From Novosphingobium terrae (lineage in GTDB: Bacteria; Pseudomonadota; Alphaproteobacteria; Sphingomonadales; Sphingomonadaceae): a DNA stretch of 64,000 bases. The stretch covers positions 2,914,001 through 2,978,000 of the forward strand of contig NZ_JABVZR010000001.1 in assembly GCF_017163935.1 (NCBI RefSeq), written 5' to 3'. A model generated the notes under the pieces. It was not told the origin of the DNA and ran no database searches. It worked only from the letters and a program-made list of their open reading frames with translations. Shown piece after piece: positions 25,902-33,602 of this stretch. Positions within the stretch are counted from its first letter, which is position 1, and every line of letters starts with the position of its first letter. A program made the position numbers and the translations under genes.

Positions 25902-26090
25902 TTACTCGGCGCCCTTGCCGCCTTCTCGGGAATTATTAAAATCATTTTGGAGTAATTCTATTGCCGTCGCAATATGAAGAGCAGGAATATCGATTTTTCT
26001 TTTATCAAGTAAATCGAGAATATCTTGCAGCTGCTGAATGATTTTGGCGACCACTTTTTTCTCCATATCAGAAATCGGTGAAACCTGCAC
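25902..26090 (-). CDS. Small hypothetical protein in an AT-rich patch
   Basis: This 62-residue frame is rich in Lys, Ile and Leu and has a compact helical look (KKVVAKIIQQLQDILDLLDK, then IPALHIATAIELLQNDF). The family is not recognised. Codon use is much more AT-rich than its neighbours, which suggests recent transfer or a relic. No strong ribosome-binding site precedes the ATG, so translation is uncertain. A longer frame on the same strand (to 26428) uses a different phase and has no family-like sequence. Confidence 0.45.
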   Translation of the reverse strand: MQVSPISDMEKKVVAKIIQQLQDILDLLDKRKIDIPALHIATAIELLQNDFNNSREGGKGAE

Positions 26091-26578
26091 TCAATCGCCA
26101 GCAGCGCTTTCTTGATGGTTAGATCGATAAAACCCTTTGCATCCACCCAAGGTTTGACCGATGATCCGTCAAGCCAAGAGATGATTTGCCCGCAAGGTTG
26201 GCCAAAGCAGATGGTATTGCAAAACACCCTTAAACGCAGAACGGCAAAAATCGTTCCCGGGTGCTGAAATTTTTTCTGAAAAAATTTGAAATCACAGGGT
26301 TGGAGCGGGCTGACGTCCGCTTCGCAGGGCCATTTTGCAAGAATATTTCTCCAACCTGAAATTTCCACGCAATCTTTGAACATCGCGTTCCACCCCGATT
26401 CGCAGCACCATCCCCCTCCCCCTGCCACTCACATCGAAGGACCGCCGGGGCCGGATCACGGTGTCCCGGCAAGAAGCTGTGCCTCCAGCTTCCAGCCCTT
26501 ATAGGAAAATTTCATTTCCCATAGCTTTAATGGGATTTAAAAGCGCGGCACCTTCCTGTTGAAAGCGCTGCCTCACCC
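26091..26578. other. AT-rich gene-poor stretch
   Basis: This 488-bp stretch has much lower GC than the rest of the window, especially to about 26290 and near 26500-26550. It contains no gene I can support. Short tracts such as GAAATTTTTTCTGAAAAAATTT (about 26266-26287) form an AT-rich inverted repeat. It may hold the promoter of the 26579 operon and the remains of transferred DNA. Confidence 0.5.
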
Positions 26579-27112
26579 ATGACTGCCCCACCCGCCTCCT
26601 TCTCCGCCAGGACTGTTCTGCCCTCCCTGCCCCTCGCAGCGCTTGCGGCCCTGCTGCTGCCCGGCCCCGCCTCGGCCCAGCCCGGCGCCAATCCGACCGT
26701 GTCCTGGACTCTGGCTCCAGCCACCAGGGCGCCACTCCACCCCGGCGACAGGGTCAGGCTGGTGCTGCAGGGCACGGTGCGTGAGGGCTGGCACGTCTAC
26801 GCCTTCAAGCAGAAGGAGAACGGCCCCACCCCGCTGAAGGTCTCGCTGGAGGCGGGCGATGTGGCGCTGGCCGATGGCGCCCCTTCGGGCAGCGCGCCGA
26901 TCCTGGCGCATGATCCGGCCTTCAATCTCGACACGCCCTATTACACCCGCACTTTCGCCATCTCGGTACCCGTGCGGCTCAAACCCCATGCTGCGGCGGG
27001 CCGCCAGCAACTGCCCGTCTCCGTGCGCTTCCAGACCTGCAATGGCGCCACCTGCGAACCGCCCAAGACGCTGCATCTGACGGCAGCGGTGGATGTGGCG
27101 CCCCGTGGCTGA
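26579..27112 (+). CDS. Periplasmic DsbD N-terminal-domain-like protein (DsbC_N)
   Basis: This 177-residue protein has a signal peptide (ending PASAQ) followed by one immunoglobulin-like domain of the DsbD-alpha/DsbC_N type. The redox region is VRFQTCNGATCEPPKT, with two cysteines five positions apart. Full-length DsbD also has a membrane part and a thioredoxin domain, which are absent here. It would pass or receive electrons on partner thiols in the periplasm. It is the first gene of a four-gene redox run that includes a TlpA-type protein and cytochromes. The ribosome-binding site before the ATG is weak. Confidence 0.82.
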   Translation: MTAPPASFSARTVLPSLPLAALAALLLPGPASAQPGANPTVSWTLAPATRAPLHPGDRVRLVLQGTVREGWHVYAFKQKENGPTPLKVSLEAGDVALADGAPSGSAPILAHDPAFNLDTPYYTRTFAISVPVRLKPHAAAGRQQLPVSVRFQTCNGATCEPPKTLHLTAAVDVAPRG

Positions 27113-28574
27113 GCGGCGCGCCCCGATCCACCCCCATCTGGCCAGCCTCGCCAAACGCCTGCCGCTGCTGGCCGGTCTGGCGGTGGTGGGCGCTGTGGCG
27201 CTGCGCGACGCGGGCGATCCGGCAAAAGCCCAGATCGCGGTGCAGAATCAGGGCTATGTGCCTTTCAGCGATGCGCCGATCAACTATCGCACGCGCCCGC
27301 TCACCGACCCTGTTGCCTTGCTGCAAAAGCGGCTGGATGCGGGGCAAGCGCATCTGACATGGGATGACAAGCGCGGCTATCTGACCTCGGTGCTCAAGCT
27401 GCTGGATGTTCCGGCGGATTCGCAAACGCTGGTCTTCTCCAAGACCAGCTTCCAGTTCACCAAAATCTCGCCCGATCACCCCCGTGCGCTTTACTACAAT
27501 GACGACGTCTATGTCGGCTCTGTGCATGACGGCAAGACGGTGGAGATCGTCTCCTTCGATCCGATGCAGGGCGCGATCTTCTATCTGCTCGACGACCAGA
27601 AGGCGGAGAAACCCACCTTCCAGCGCGCCGAACTGGATTGCACCCAATGCCATATCGCGGCGGGCACACGCGGCGTGCCGGGGGTGCTGCTGCGCTCCGT
27701 CTATCCCGCACAGAGCGGCGCGCTCACCCCGCGCAGCCCGCAATACATCACCGATCAGAAAAGCCCGCTGAAGGACCGCTGGGGCGGCTGGTATGTCAAC
27801 GGGCCGCTGGCGGGGGCCACCATGGCCAATGCGGCGGCGGTTCCGGCAGCAGCAGGCGTCCAGCCTGAAACCACCGCAGGGGGGAAGATTCTGCCTATGT
27901 TGGGCGCGATCGCCAAGCCCTTCGATCCGGCCGCCTATGTCGCCCCGGGCAGCGATGCCGTCGCGCTGCTGGTGCTGGCGCATCAGACGCAGGCGCATAA
28001 CCTTATCACGCTGACCAATTACCAGACGCGCCTCGCCCTGCATGCGCTGGGCAAGGATGAAGGCACCCCGGCCTACGCGCAGGCCACGCTGGCCAGCCTG
28101 CCCGAGGAGGCGCGCGACAAGATCACCAAGCCCGCCGAGCAACTGTTGCGCTATCTGCTCTTTTCCGGAGAGGCCCCATTGGGTGGAGGCGATGCGCGCA
28201 AGGTGATCGCCGCTTCGCCCTTCGCGCGCAGCTTTGCGGCGCAGGGCTTGCGCGATTCCCAAAAGCGTTCGCTGCGGGACTTCGATCTCTCCACCCGCAC
28301 CTTCCGCTATCCCTGCAGCTATCTGATCTATTCCGGCGCTTTCGATGCCATCCCGGAACCGGCCAAGGGTTACGTCTACCATCGCCTGCTGGAGGTGCTG
28401 AGCGGGCAGGACCAGTCCGCCGATTTCGCGCATCTCTCGCCCGGGACGCGGCAGGCGATCCTGCAGATCCTGCTGGAAACCAAACCGGGCCTGCCCGCCG
28501 AATGGCACGCCTATGCCGCCGCGCATCACCTGCGCAGCGCAACCTTCCCCAGGCAGCGGACCACCGCATCCTGA
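27093..28574 (+). CDS. Conserved hypothetical monohaem c-type cytochrome
   Basis: This 493-residue protein has an N-terminal hydrophobic anchor or signal (about residues 22-38) and one haem-c motif CTQCH (Cys183, Cys186, His187). The rest is a large domain with conserved-looking blocks such as SPDHPRALYYNDDVYVGSV and FRYPCSYLIYSGAFDAIP. I recall similar uncharacterised proteins in other phyla, but no function is known. The ATG at 27093 lies 20 bp inside the upstream gene; a GTG at 27105 is the alternative. Overlap and direction indicate one operon. Confidence 0.72.
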   Translation: MWRPVAERRAPIHPHLASLAKRLPLLAGLAVVGAVALRDAGDPAKAQIAVQNQGYVPFSDAPINYRTRPLTDPVALLQKRLDAGQAHLTWDDKRGYLTSVLKLLDVPADSQTLVFSKTSFQFTKISPDHPRALYYNDDVYVGSVHDGKTVEIVSFDPMQGAIFYLLDDQKAEKPTFQRAELDCTQCHIAAGTRGVPGVLLRSVYPAQSGALTPRSPQYITDQKSPLKDRWGGWYVNGPLAGATMANAAAVPAAAGVQPETTAGGKILPMLGAIAKPFDPAAYVAPGSDAVALLVLAHQTQAHNLITLTNYQTRLALHALGKDEGTPAYAQATLASLPEEARDKITKPAEQLLRYLLFSGEAPLGGGDARKVIAASPFARSFAAQGLRDSQKRSLRDFDLSTRTFRYPCSYLIYSGAFDAIPEPAKGYVYHRLLEVLSGQDQSADFAHLSPGTRQAILQILLETKPGLPAEWHAYAAAHHLRSATFPRQRTTAS

Positions 28575-28608
28575 CCCATAAACCGCCAGCCTGACCGGAG
28601 TGAAACTC

Positions 28609-29952
28609 ATGAAAACAAGTCTGAAGGCCTCTCTCGCCACCGCCCTGCTGCTGGGCAGCGCCGCCCCCACCCTCGCCGCCACCGAAAGCCCGGTCGCCGG
28701 GCGCTGGGATGCGGTGCTGACGCGCAACGGCACGCAGATCCCCTTCCGCCTCGACATCAAGGGCGACGGCCCCTCGCTGCAAGGCGTGTTCTACGATGGG
28801 TTCAAACCCTATGACGGCACCACCAGCGCCAGCTTCCAGAACGGCAATCTGGTGCTGAATGTCGATCACTATCTCACCACCATCAACGCAAGGCTGGAGA
28901 ATGGCCAGCTCGACGGCAAGGTGGTGGCCCAGAACCGCGAATCCTCGGCCGATTACAGCTTCCACGCCGTGCGCCATGTCGAGGCTCCGGCAGGCGTTTC
29001 CGGCCCGGCCATCGCGGGCACATGGATCATTCCGCTCTCCTCCCCGTCCTCCAAGGGCGAGAAGGCCTTCCGCTTCATCGTGGAGCAGAAAGGCGGCGAC
29101 GTGGCCGGCTCGATCCTGCGCATCGATGGCGACACCGGCAGCTACACTGGCGCCTTCAAGGACGGCAAATGGGTGCTCAGCCACTTCGACGGCGGGCGCC
29201 CCGGCGTGATCGTGGTCACCCCCAAGGGCGACGGCACGCTGGAAATCCAGCAGGAAGCCAGCCGCCCCGCCAAAGCCGCCACCAGCGATTACGGCAGCGA
29301 TGCCCCCGATGGCCGCTATGCCCCCGCGCTGATCGCCTATCGCGAGGATGTCGCCACCGCGAAGGGCTTCGCCAAGCCCGACGACTTCCTGACTCACACC
29401 ACCGCCGCCGATCCTAACGCGATCTTCAAGTTCAACTTCCCTGACAACAGCGGCAAGCTGATCTCGCAGGACGATCCGCGCTTCAAGGGCAAGGTGGTTC
29501 TGGCGGTTGTCACCGGCACCTGGTGCCCCAATTGCCATGACGAGGCGCAGTATCTGGTCGAGCTGGACAAGAAGTATCGCGACAAGGGTCTGGCCATCGT
29601 CGCCCTCAACTTCGAAGAGCCCGAGCAGCAGGACACATTCAAGCGTCAGAAGGCCTTCGTGAAGCAATATGGCGTGAAGTACACCTATCTGGAGGCCGGT
29701 TCGCCTGCCCAGATGTGGGAGAAGGTGCCCCAGCTCAACCATCTCGACACTTGGCCCGCCACCGTGTTCATCGGTCGTGACGGCAAGGTGAAAGCGGTGC
29801 ATTCGGGCTTCGCCTCGCCCGCCAGCGGTGCCTTCCACGAGCAGCTCAAGGCCGATTTCACCAGCCGCATCGAGCAATTGCTGGCCGAAAAGCCGGTGGT
29901 GGCAGCCGCCGATAACCAGCCCTCTGGTAAGGCTCTGGCGCTGAACCGCTAA
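28609..29952 (+). CDS. TlpA-type thioredoxin-fold protein with long N-terminal beta domain
   Basis: This 447-residue protein starts at the ATG with CCGGAG eight bases before it; a GTG at 28600 is in frame but overlaps that site. It has a signal peptide (ending TLAA), about 230 residues of beta-rich sequence (two blocks like GRWDAVLTRNG and GTWIIPL), then a TlpA/AhpC-TSA domain with the redox pair WCPNC (Cys306 and Cys309). It should be periplasmic and act in thiol-disulfide chemistry, perhaps for the cytochromes coded on either side. TlpA proteins are commonly shorter, so the N-terminal region is distinctive. Confidence 0.85.
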   Translation: MKTSLKASLATALLLGSAAPTLAATESPVAGRWDAVLTRNGTQIPFRLDIKGDGPSLQGVFYDGFKPYDGTTSASFQNGNLVLNVDHYLTTINARLENGQLDGKVVAQNRESSADYSFHAVRHVEAPAGVSGPAIAGTWIIPLSSPSSKGEKAFRFIVEQKGGDVAGSILRIDGDTGSYTGAFKDGKWVLSHFDGGRPGVIVVTPKGDGTLEIQQEASRPAKAATSDYGSDAPDGRYAPALIAYREDVATAKGFAKPDDFLTHTTAADPNAIFKFNFPDNSGKLISQDDPRFKGKVVLAVVTGTWCPNCHDEAQYLVELDKKYRDKGLAIVALNFEEPEQQDTFKRQKAFVKQYGVKYTYLEAGSPAQMWEKVPQLNHLDTWPATVFIGRDGKVKAVHSGFASPASGAFHEQLKADFTSRIEQLLAEKPVVAAADNQPSGKALALNR

Positions 29953-30017
29953 GAGCCGGGACGGGGCGGGCCTCCACCCCTGCCCCGTCTTTCCCGCAAA
30001 TCTGACGGAGTTCTTCG

Positions 30018-30407
30018 GTGCGAGCATTTCTGGCGTCGCTGGCTGCGGCTGGCGCGATCCTGACTTTCGGCAATGCCGGCTCCTCCCTGCACGGCGCGGA
30101 GGCCGCCCACGGCAGAGGCGAGGTGCTGTTTGAAAACCGCTGCGCCCGCTGTCATGGTCTGGGAGGCGATGGTGGAGACGGGCTGGCCCCACCGCTGATC
30201 GGCGTGGTGGGCCGCAACATCGCCAGCCGCAGCGATTACGTCTATTCCGATGCGCTGAAAGCCAAGAGCGGCATCTGGTCCGACCTCACGCTCAACACCT
30301 ATATCGCCGATCCGCAGGCCTTTGCGCCGGGCGCCGATATGGATGTGAACTCGCCTGATCCCGCCGAGCGGGAAGCCATCATCGGCTATCTGAAAACGCT
30401 GCACTGA
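30018..30407 (+). CDS. Class I cytochrome c
   Basis: This 129-residue periplasmic cytochrome c starts at GTG preceded by ACGGAG. It has a signal (ending near LHGAEA), haem motif CARCH (Cys42, Cys45, His46) and a likely sixth ligand Met108 in APGADMDV. The sequence before the Met (IWSDLTLNTYIADPQAFAPG) matches the mitochondrial-type/c2 style. It is the last of the four-gene redox run and probably accepts electrons from the larger cytochrome or the TlpA system. Confidence 0.9.
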   Translation: MRAFLASLAAAGAILTFGNAGSSLHGAEAAHGRGEVLFENRCARCHGLGGDGGDGLAPPLIGVVGRNIASRSDYVYSDALKAKSGIWSDLTLNTYIADPQAFAPGADMDVNSPDPAEREAIIGYLKTLH

Positions 30408-30528
30408 AGCGGATCGGAAAGCGCACAGCCTGTCGATAAGGTGATGGAAAGTGGTTGACCGATCCCCGCCTCCTGTGCCAATCGCCCAGCCACGCTTGGC
30501 GTAACGGTCTTAATCAGGCCTTTGGCGG

Positions 30529-30602
30529 GCGGGTGTAGCTCAATGGTAGAGCAGCAGCTTCCCAAGCTGAATACGAGGGTTCGATTCCCTTCACCCGCTC
30601 CA
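30529..30602 (+). tRNA. tRNA-Gly (anticodon CCC)
   Basis: The acceptor stem GCGGGTG (30529-30535) pairs with CACCCGC, and CCA is encoded at 30600-30602. The D-arm is GCTCAATGGTAGAGC, the T-arm GAGGGTTCGATTCCCTT, and the anticodon loop TTCCCAA gives anticodon CCC. The fold is complete. Confidence 0.95.
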
Positions 30603-30759
30603 TAAAATCAAACAATCAGGATCGTTTAAGCAGCAATGCGGCAAGACGCATGCGCTTTGTGCCGGCGATCCTCGCCAGCAGCGCTGTCACACGCTCAGGG
30701 TATCAAAAACCGGCGGAGGGCAGGCAAGCCCACCCTCCACACGGAGGCAGATCAACAGA

Positions 30760-31317
30760 TCAGAAGTGGACGCCCACGCCCGTCATCAGCTGATTGCGCG
30801 AGAAATTGTCCTGATAGCTGGTGTAGCGATACTCAGCCAGAACGTAGATGCGCGGGGCAATGGTCTGCTGCACGCCCACGCCGAAGCGCACGCCATCGCC
30901 GTTGGTGCTCACGCTGTAACCCGGCACGTTGTAATTGATGCGGCCATTGGCATAGCCCACCTTGGCGTAAACATGCGTCAGCGGCGACACCGACAGGGTG
31001 GCGCGGCCACCGAAGTAGAAGTCACGACCGGCGCTCAGGCTCGAGTTGCCGCCGCGATAACGGGCGGTCGAACCGGTCAGTTCGGCGTCGGCGCCGATGC
31101 TCACCAGCGGGGCGATCTGATAGTCGTAACCCACGGCGCCACCATACGAGAAACCGCTCTTGTGGTAGGTGCCCAGGCCATTGTCGCCCTCGTCGAGCGA
31201 GACGCGGTCCCAGCCGACCAGCGCTTCGGCGCGGGGGCCGGTCTCGGCCTGTGCGGGCGCGGCAGCCAGCAGCGAGGCGCCCAGCACGGCACCGGCCAGG
31301 ATCAGGGAATGACGCAT
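30760..31317 (-). CDS. Outer-membrane beta-barrel protein (porin/opacity-like)
   Basis: This 185-residue protein has a clean signal peptide ending APAQA, then alternating strands with Tyr and Gly (LVGWDRVSLDEG, GFSYGGAVGYDYQ, HVYAKVGYANGRINY). It ends in GVGVHF, with a terminal Phe as expected for BAM-dependent outer-membrane barrels. It fits the OmpA-like/opacity barrel domain of about 8 strands. The ATG at 31317 is chosen because the signal begins there. A perfect inverted repeat lies about 80-105 bp upstream. Confidence 0.88.
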   Translation of the reverse strand: MRHSLILAGAVLGASLLAAAPAQAETGPRAEALVGWDRVSLDEGDNGLGTYHKSGFSYGGAVGYDYQIAPLVSIGADAELTGSTARYRGGNSSLSAGRDFYFGGRATLSVSPLTHVYAKVGYANGRINYNVPGYSVSTNGDGVRFGVGVQQTIAPRIYVLAEYRYTSYQDNFSRNQLMTGVGVHF

Positions 31318-31398
31318 AGGTAAATCTCCAGAAAGGGGGGAGGCGCCGGTTAGGCAGACGCCCCTCACCGCGCAACAGCGCCTCTGGCATCACAAAGA

Positions 31399-31422
31399 AA
31401 ATGTAACATAACTGTTACATTT
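31399..31422. promoter_or_regulatory. Perfect 10-bp inverted repeat upstream of the outer-membrane barrel gene
   Basis: AAATGTAACA (31399-31408) and TGTTACATTT (31413-31422) are separated by TAAC. The site is AT-rich, symmetric and lies 82-105 bp before the start of the barrel gene on the minus strand. It looks like a dimeric repressor or activator operator. No regulator is assigned. Confidence 0.6.
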
Positions 31423-31481
31423 GGACCACATCACCATGCCCCAGATGATGCGGCGCACCATGCCCGTGCCCCGCGCGGCCC

Positions 31482-32426
31482 TCAAGCGGGCTCGACACTT
31501 TCTGTCGTGTTCTGGCAACGTACTGTCTGGCGCGGACTTTCATCCACCAGCAATGTGAACAGATCGGGTCGCGCGTAATGGCCCGAAACGTCCAGATCGT
31601 AACGCGCGCGCACAATATCGTCGGTGTCGATCACCGCTGAAACGATCGCTTCCTCGCCATAGACCGGCCCGGCCAGCACATCGCCCATCGGGCCGATGAT
31701 CACGCTGCCGCCCCGGATCAGTGGCTGATCGCAGAACGTGGCGGCATAGCTTTCGGGCAGATCGGCAGGCGTCAGATACTGGCAGGCGCCGACGACGAAC
31801 ATCCGTCCCTCATAGGCGATATGGCGCAGCGAGGACTGCCAGATCTCGCGCTCATCCACGGTGGGGGCGCACCAAATTTCCACGCCCTTGGCATACATCG
31901 CCTGACGGAGCGCGGGCATGTAATTCTCCCAACAGATCGCGCCGCCCAGCACGCCCATCGGTGTCTGCACCACGCCCAGCCCCGAGCCATCGCCCTGCGC
32001 CCAGACCAGCCTTTCGGTGGCTGTGGGCATCAGCTTGCGGTGATGGTTCACCAGCTCGCCCTGCGGGTTGAACGTCAGCGAGGCGCAATAGAGCGTCGCG
32101 CCAACCCGCTCGATCACCCCGGTCACCAGCCATGCGCCCAGAGCGGCCGCCATGGCGCCGATGCGCGCGGTCTCGGCGCCCGGTACCTCGATGGCCGAGC
32201 GCCAGTAGCGCAGATAATCCTCACGCCCCTCGGCCGTGCGCGAGCCAAGCCGCGCCCCGAAATCCAGCCCCTTGGGATAGCCGCCGACAAAGGCCTCGGG
32301 AAAGACCACCAGATCGAGCCCTTGCCCCGCTGCGCGCTGGCACAAACCCTCCATGCGGTCCAGCGTGGCGGGCGTGTCGAAAAGGATCGAGCCGGCCTGA
32401 ATGGCGGCGATACGGAACTGGGGCAT
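31482..32426 (-). CDS. Nitrilase
   Basis: This 314-residue nitrilase hydrolyses organic nitriles to carboxylic acids and ammonia. The catalytic triad is complete: Glu44 in VVFPEAFVGGYPKG, Lys131 in HHRKLMPTATERLVW and Cys165 in GGAICWENYMP. The YPKG and ERLVW motifs mark true nitrilases rather than amidases. The ATG at 32426 has AGGAGAG at good distance. It is divergent from a LysR gene, its probable regulator. The native substrate cannot be read from sequence. Confidence 0.94.
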   Translation of the reverse strand: MPQFRIAAIQAGSILFDTPATLDRMEGLCQRAAGQGLDLVVFPEAFVGGYPKGLDFGARLGSRTAEGREDYLRYWRSAIEVPGAETARIGAMAAALGAWLVTGVIERVGATLYCASLTFNPQGELVNHHRKLMPTATERLVWAQGDGSGLGVVQTPMGVLGGAICWENYMPALRQAMYAKGVEIWCAPTVDEREIWQSSLRHIAYEGRMFVVGACQYLTPADLPESYAATFCDQPLIRGGSVIIGPMGDVLAGPVYGEEAIVSAVIDTDDIVRARYDLDVSGHYARPDLFTLLVDESPRQTVRCQNTTESVEPA

Positions 32427-32494
32427 CGGTCTCTCCTGCAAGGATAGCCAGCAGCTTGATCCTCAACTCATCATCGGGCAAACCGCATTTCACG

Positions 32495-33400
32495 ATGCAC
32501 ACTATTGCCCTGAACGATATTACAAGGCTGGATTTATCCTTGGCTGTGGTGTTCCTTGCCATTTTTCAGGAGGGCAGCGTCTCGCGCGCGGCGCGGCGGC
32601 TGTCGCTTAGCCAGTCGGCGCTGAGCGGATCGCTGGGCCGCCTGCGCACCATCACCCAAGACCCACTGTTCATCCGCCGCAACGGCGGCATGGAGCCCAC
32701 CCCCCGCGCCATCGCCATGGCCGGCGATCTGGAGCAGGGCGTCGGCCTGATTGCGCAGGCCCTGCGCCCCCAGCCTGCCTTCGACCCCGCCACCAGCAGC
32801 GCCCGCTTCACCATCGGCATGTCCGACGATTTCGAGCTGGCCATGGGCCCCGCCATCATGCGCCGCGTGATGGCAGAGGCCCCCGGCGTCACCATCGCCT
32901 TTCGCCAGACCAACCGCGCGCTGGTCGAGCAGGCCTTCACCGCCGGAGAAATCAACCTTGCCGTGGTGGCCGATCCCCCCGCACGTTCATGGCTGGCCGC
33001 GCAGGAGTTGGGCCGCTCCGCCTATGCCTGCCTCTATGATCCGCGAATGGTCGAGGGTCCGCTGACGCTGGAGGATTTTCTGGCCCTGCCCCATGTGCTG
33101 GTCTCTTTCAGCGCGCATCAGGGCGCGGTGGATCAGGCCCTGCGCCGCATCGGCCAGCAGCGCCGCGCGGTGACGGCGCTGACGCATTTCTCCGCCCTGC
33201 CCGGCTTCCTGCGCGGCACCCGCGCGATCTCGACTATCCCGACGCATGCCGCGCGGGCTTTGGCTTATGAGCATGGTCTGGACTATGGCCCCGTGCCGGT
33301 GGAGATGGGCGATTACAGCGTCTCGCTGCTGTGGAAACGCGAGGCGGGGCATGCGTGGATTCGTGAGGTGATTACCGGGGCTTTTCAAAGTCTAAAGTGA
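32495..33400 (+). CDS. LysR family transcriptional regulator
   Basis: This 301-residue protein has the LysR helix-turn-helix near the N-terminus (IFQEGSVSRAARRLSLSQSALSGSLGRLR) and a periplasmic-binding-like effector domain. The start at 32495 places the helix-turn-helix at the usual residue 20-45. It is divergent from the nitrilase gene with 68 bp between starts, so it probably controls the nitrilase in response to its substrate or product. A full-length dispersed repeat follows the stop. Confidence 0.93.
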   Translation: MHTIALNDITRLDLSLAVVFLAIFQEGSVSRAARRLSLSQSALSGSLGRLRTITQDPLFIRRNGGMEPTPRAIAMAGDLEQGVGLIAQALRPQPAFDPATSSARFTIGMSDDFELAMGPAIMRRVMAEAPGVTIAFRQTNRALVEQAFTAGEINLAVVADPPARSWLAAQELGRSAYACLYDPRMVEGPLTLEDFLALPHVLVSFSAHQGAVDQALRRIGQQRRAVTALTHFSALPGFLRGTRAISTIPTHAARALAYEHGLDYGPVPVEMGDYSVSLLWKREAGHAWIREVITGAFQSLK

Positions 33401-33404
33401 AAAT

Positions 33405-33600
33405 GCGAGGGGGTTACCCCCTCGCGCTCCCATAACGTCTCCCGGCGAAATCTCAGGTAAGGCCGCAACCCAGCGCCCAACCTCTCCGCCCCGCAGGGAA
33501 CAATTGCCTCCGGCGGCAGGAAGCTTGCGCTGCGATCAGACTTCGCGCTCCATCCGTGTCGGGAGACGTAACGGGGGTGCAGGGGGCGTAACGCCCCCTG
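33405..33600. repeat. Dispersed intergenic element with terminal hairpins (copy B)
   Basis: The left hairpin arms are GCGAGGGGGT (33405-33414) and ACCCCCTCGC (33416-33425), followed by GCTCCCATAACGTCTCCCGG. The right end reads GTCGGGAGACGTAAC and then a hairpin with different but fully paired arms, CAGGGGGCGT (33580-33589) and ACGCCCCCTG (33591-33600). The interior differs from copies A and C. It lies between the LysR gene and a converging glycosyltransferase gene. Confidence 0.8.
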
Positions 33601-33602
33601 CT

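Noticed and set aside
25958..26428. A 156-residue minus-strand frame in the AT-rich patch
   Set aside because: It overlaps the 62-residue frame in another phase, is rich in Cys/Trp/Phe in an irregular way, lacks a ribosome-binding site and has no family likeness.
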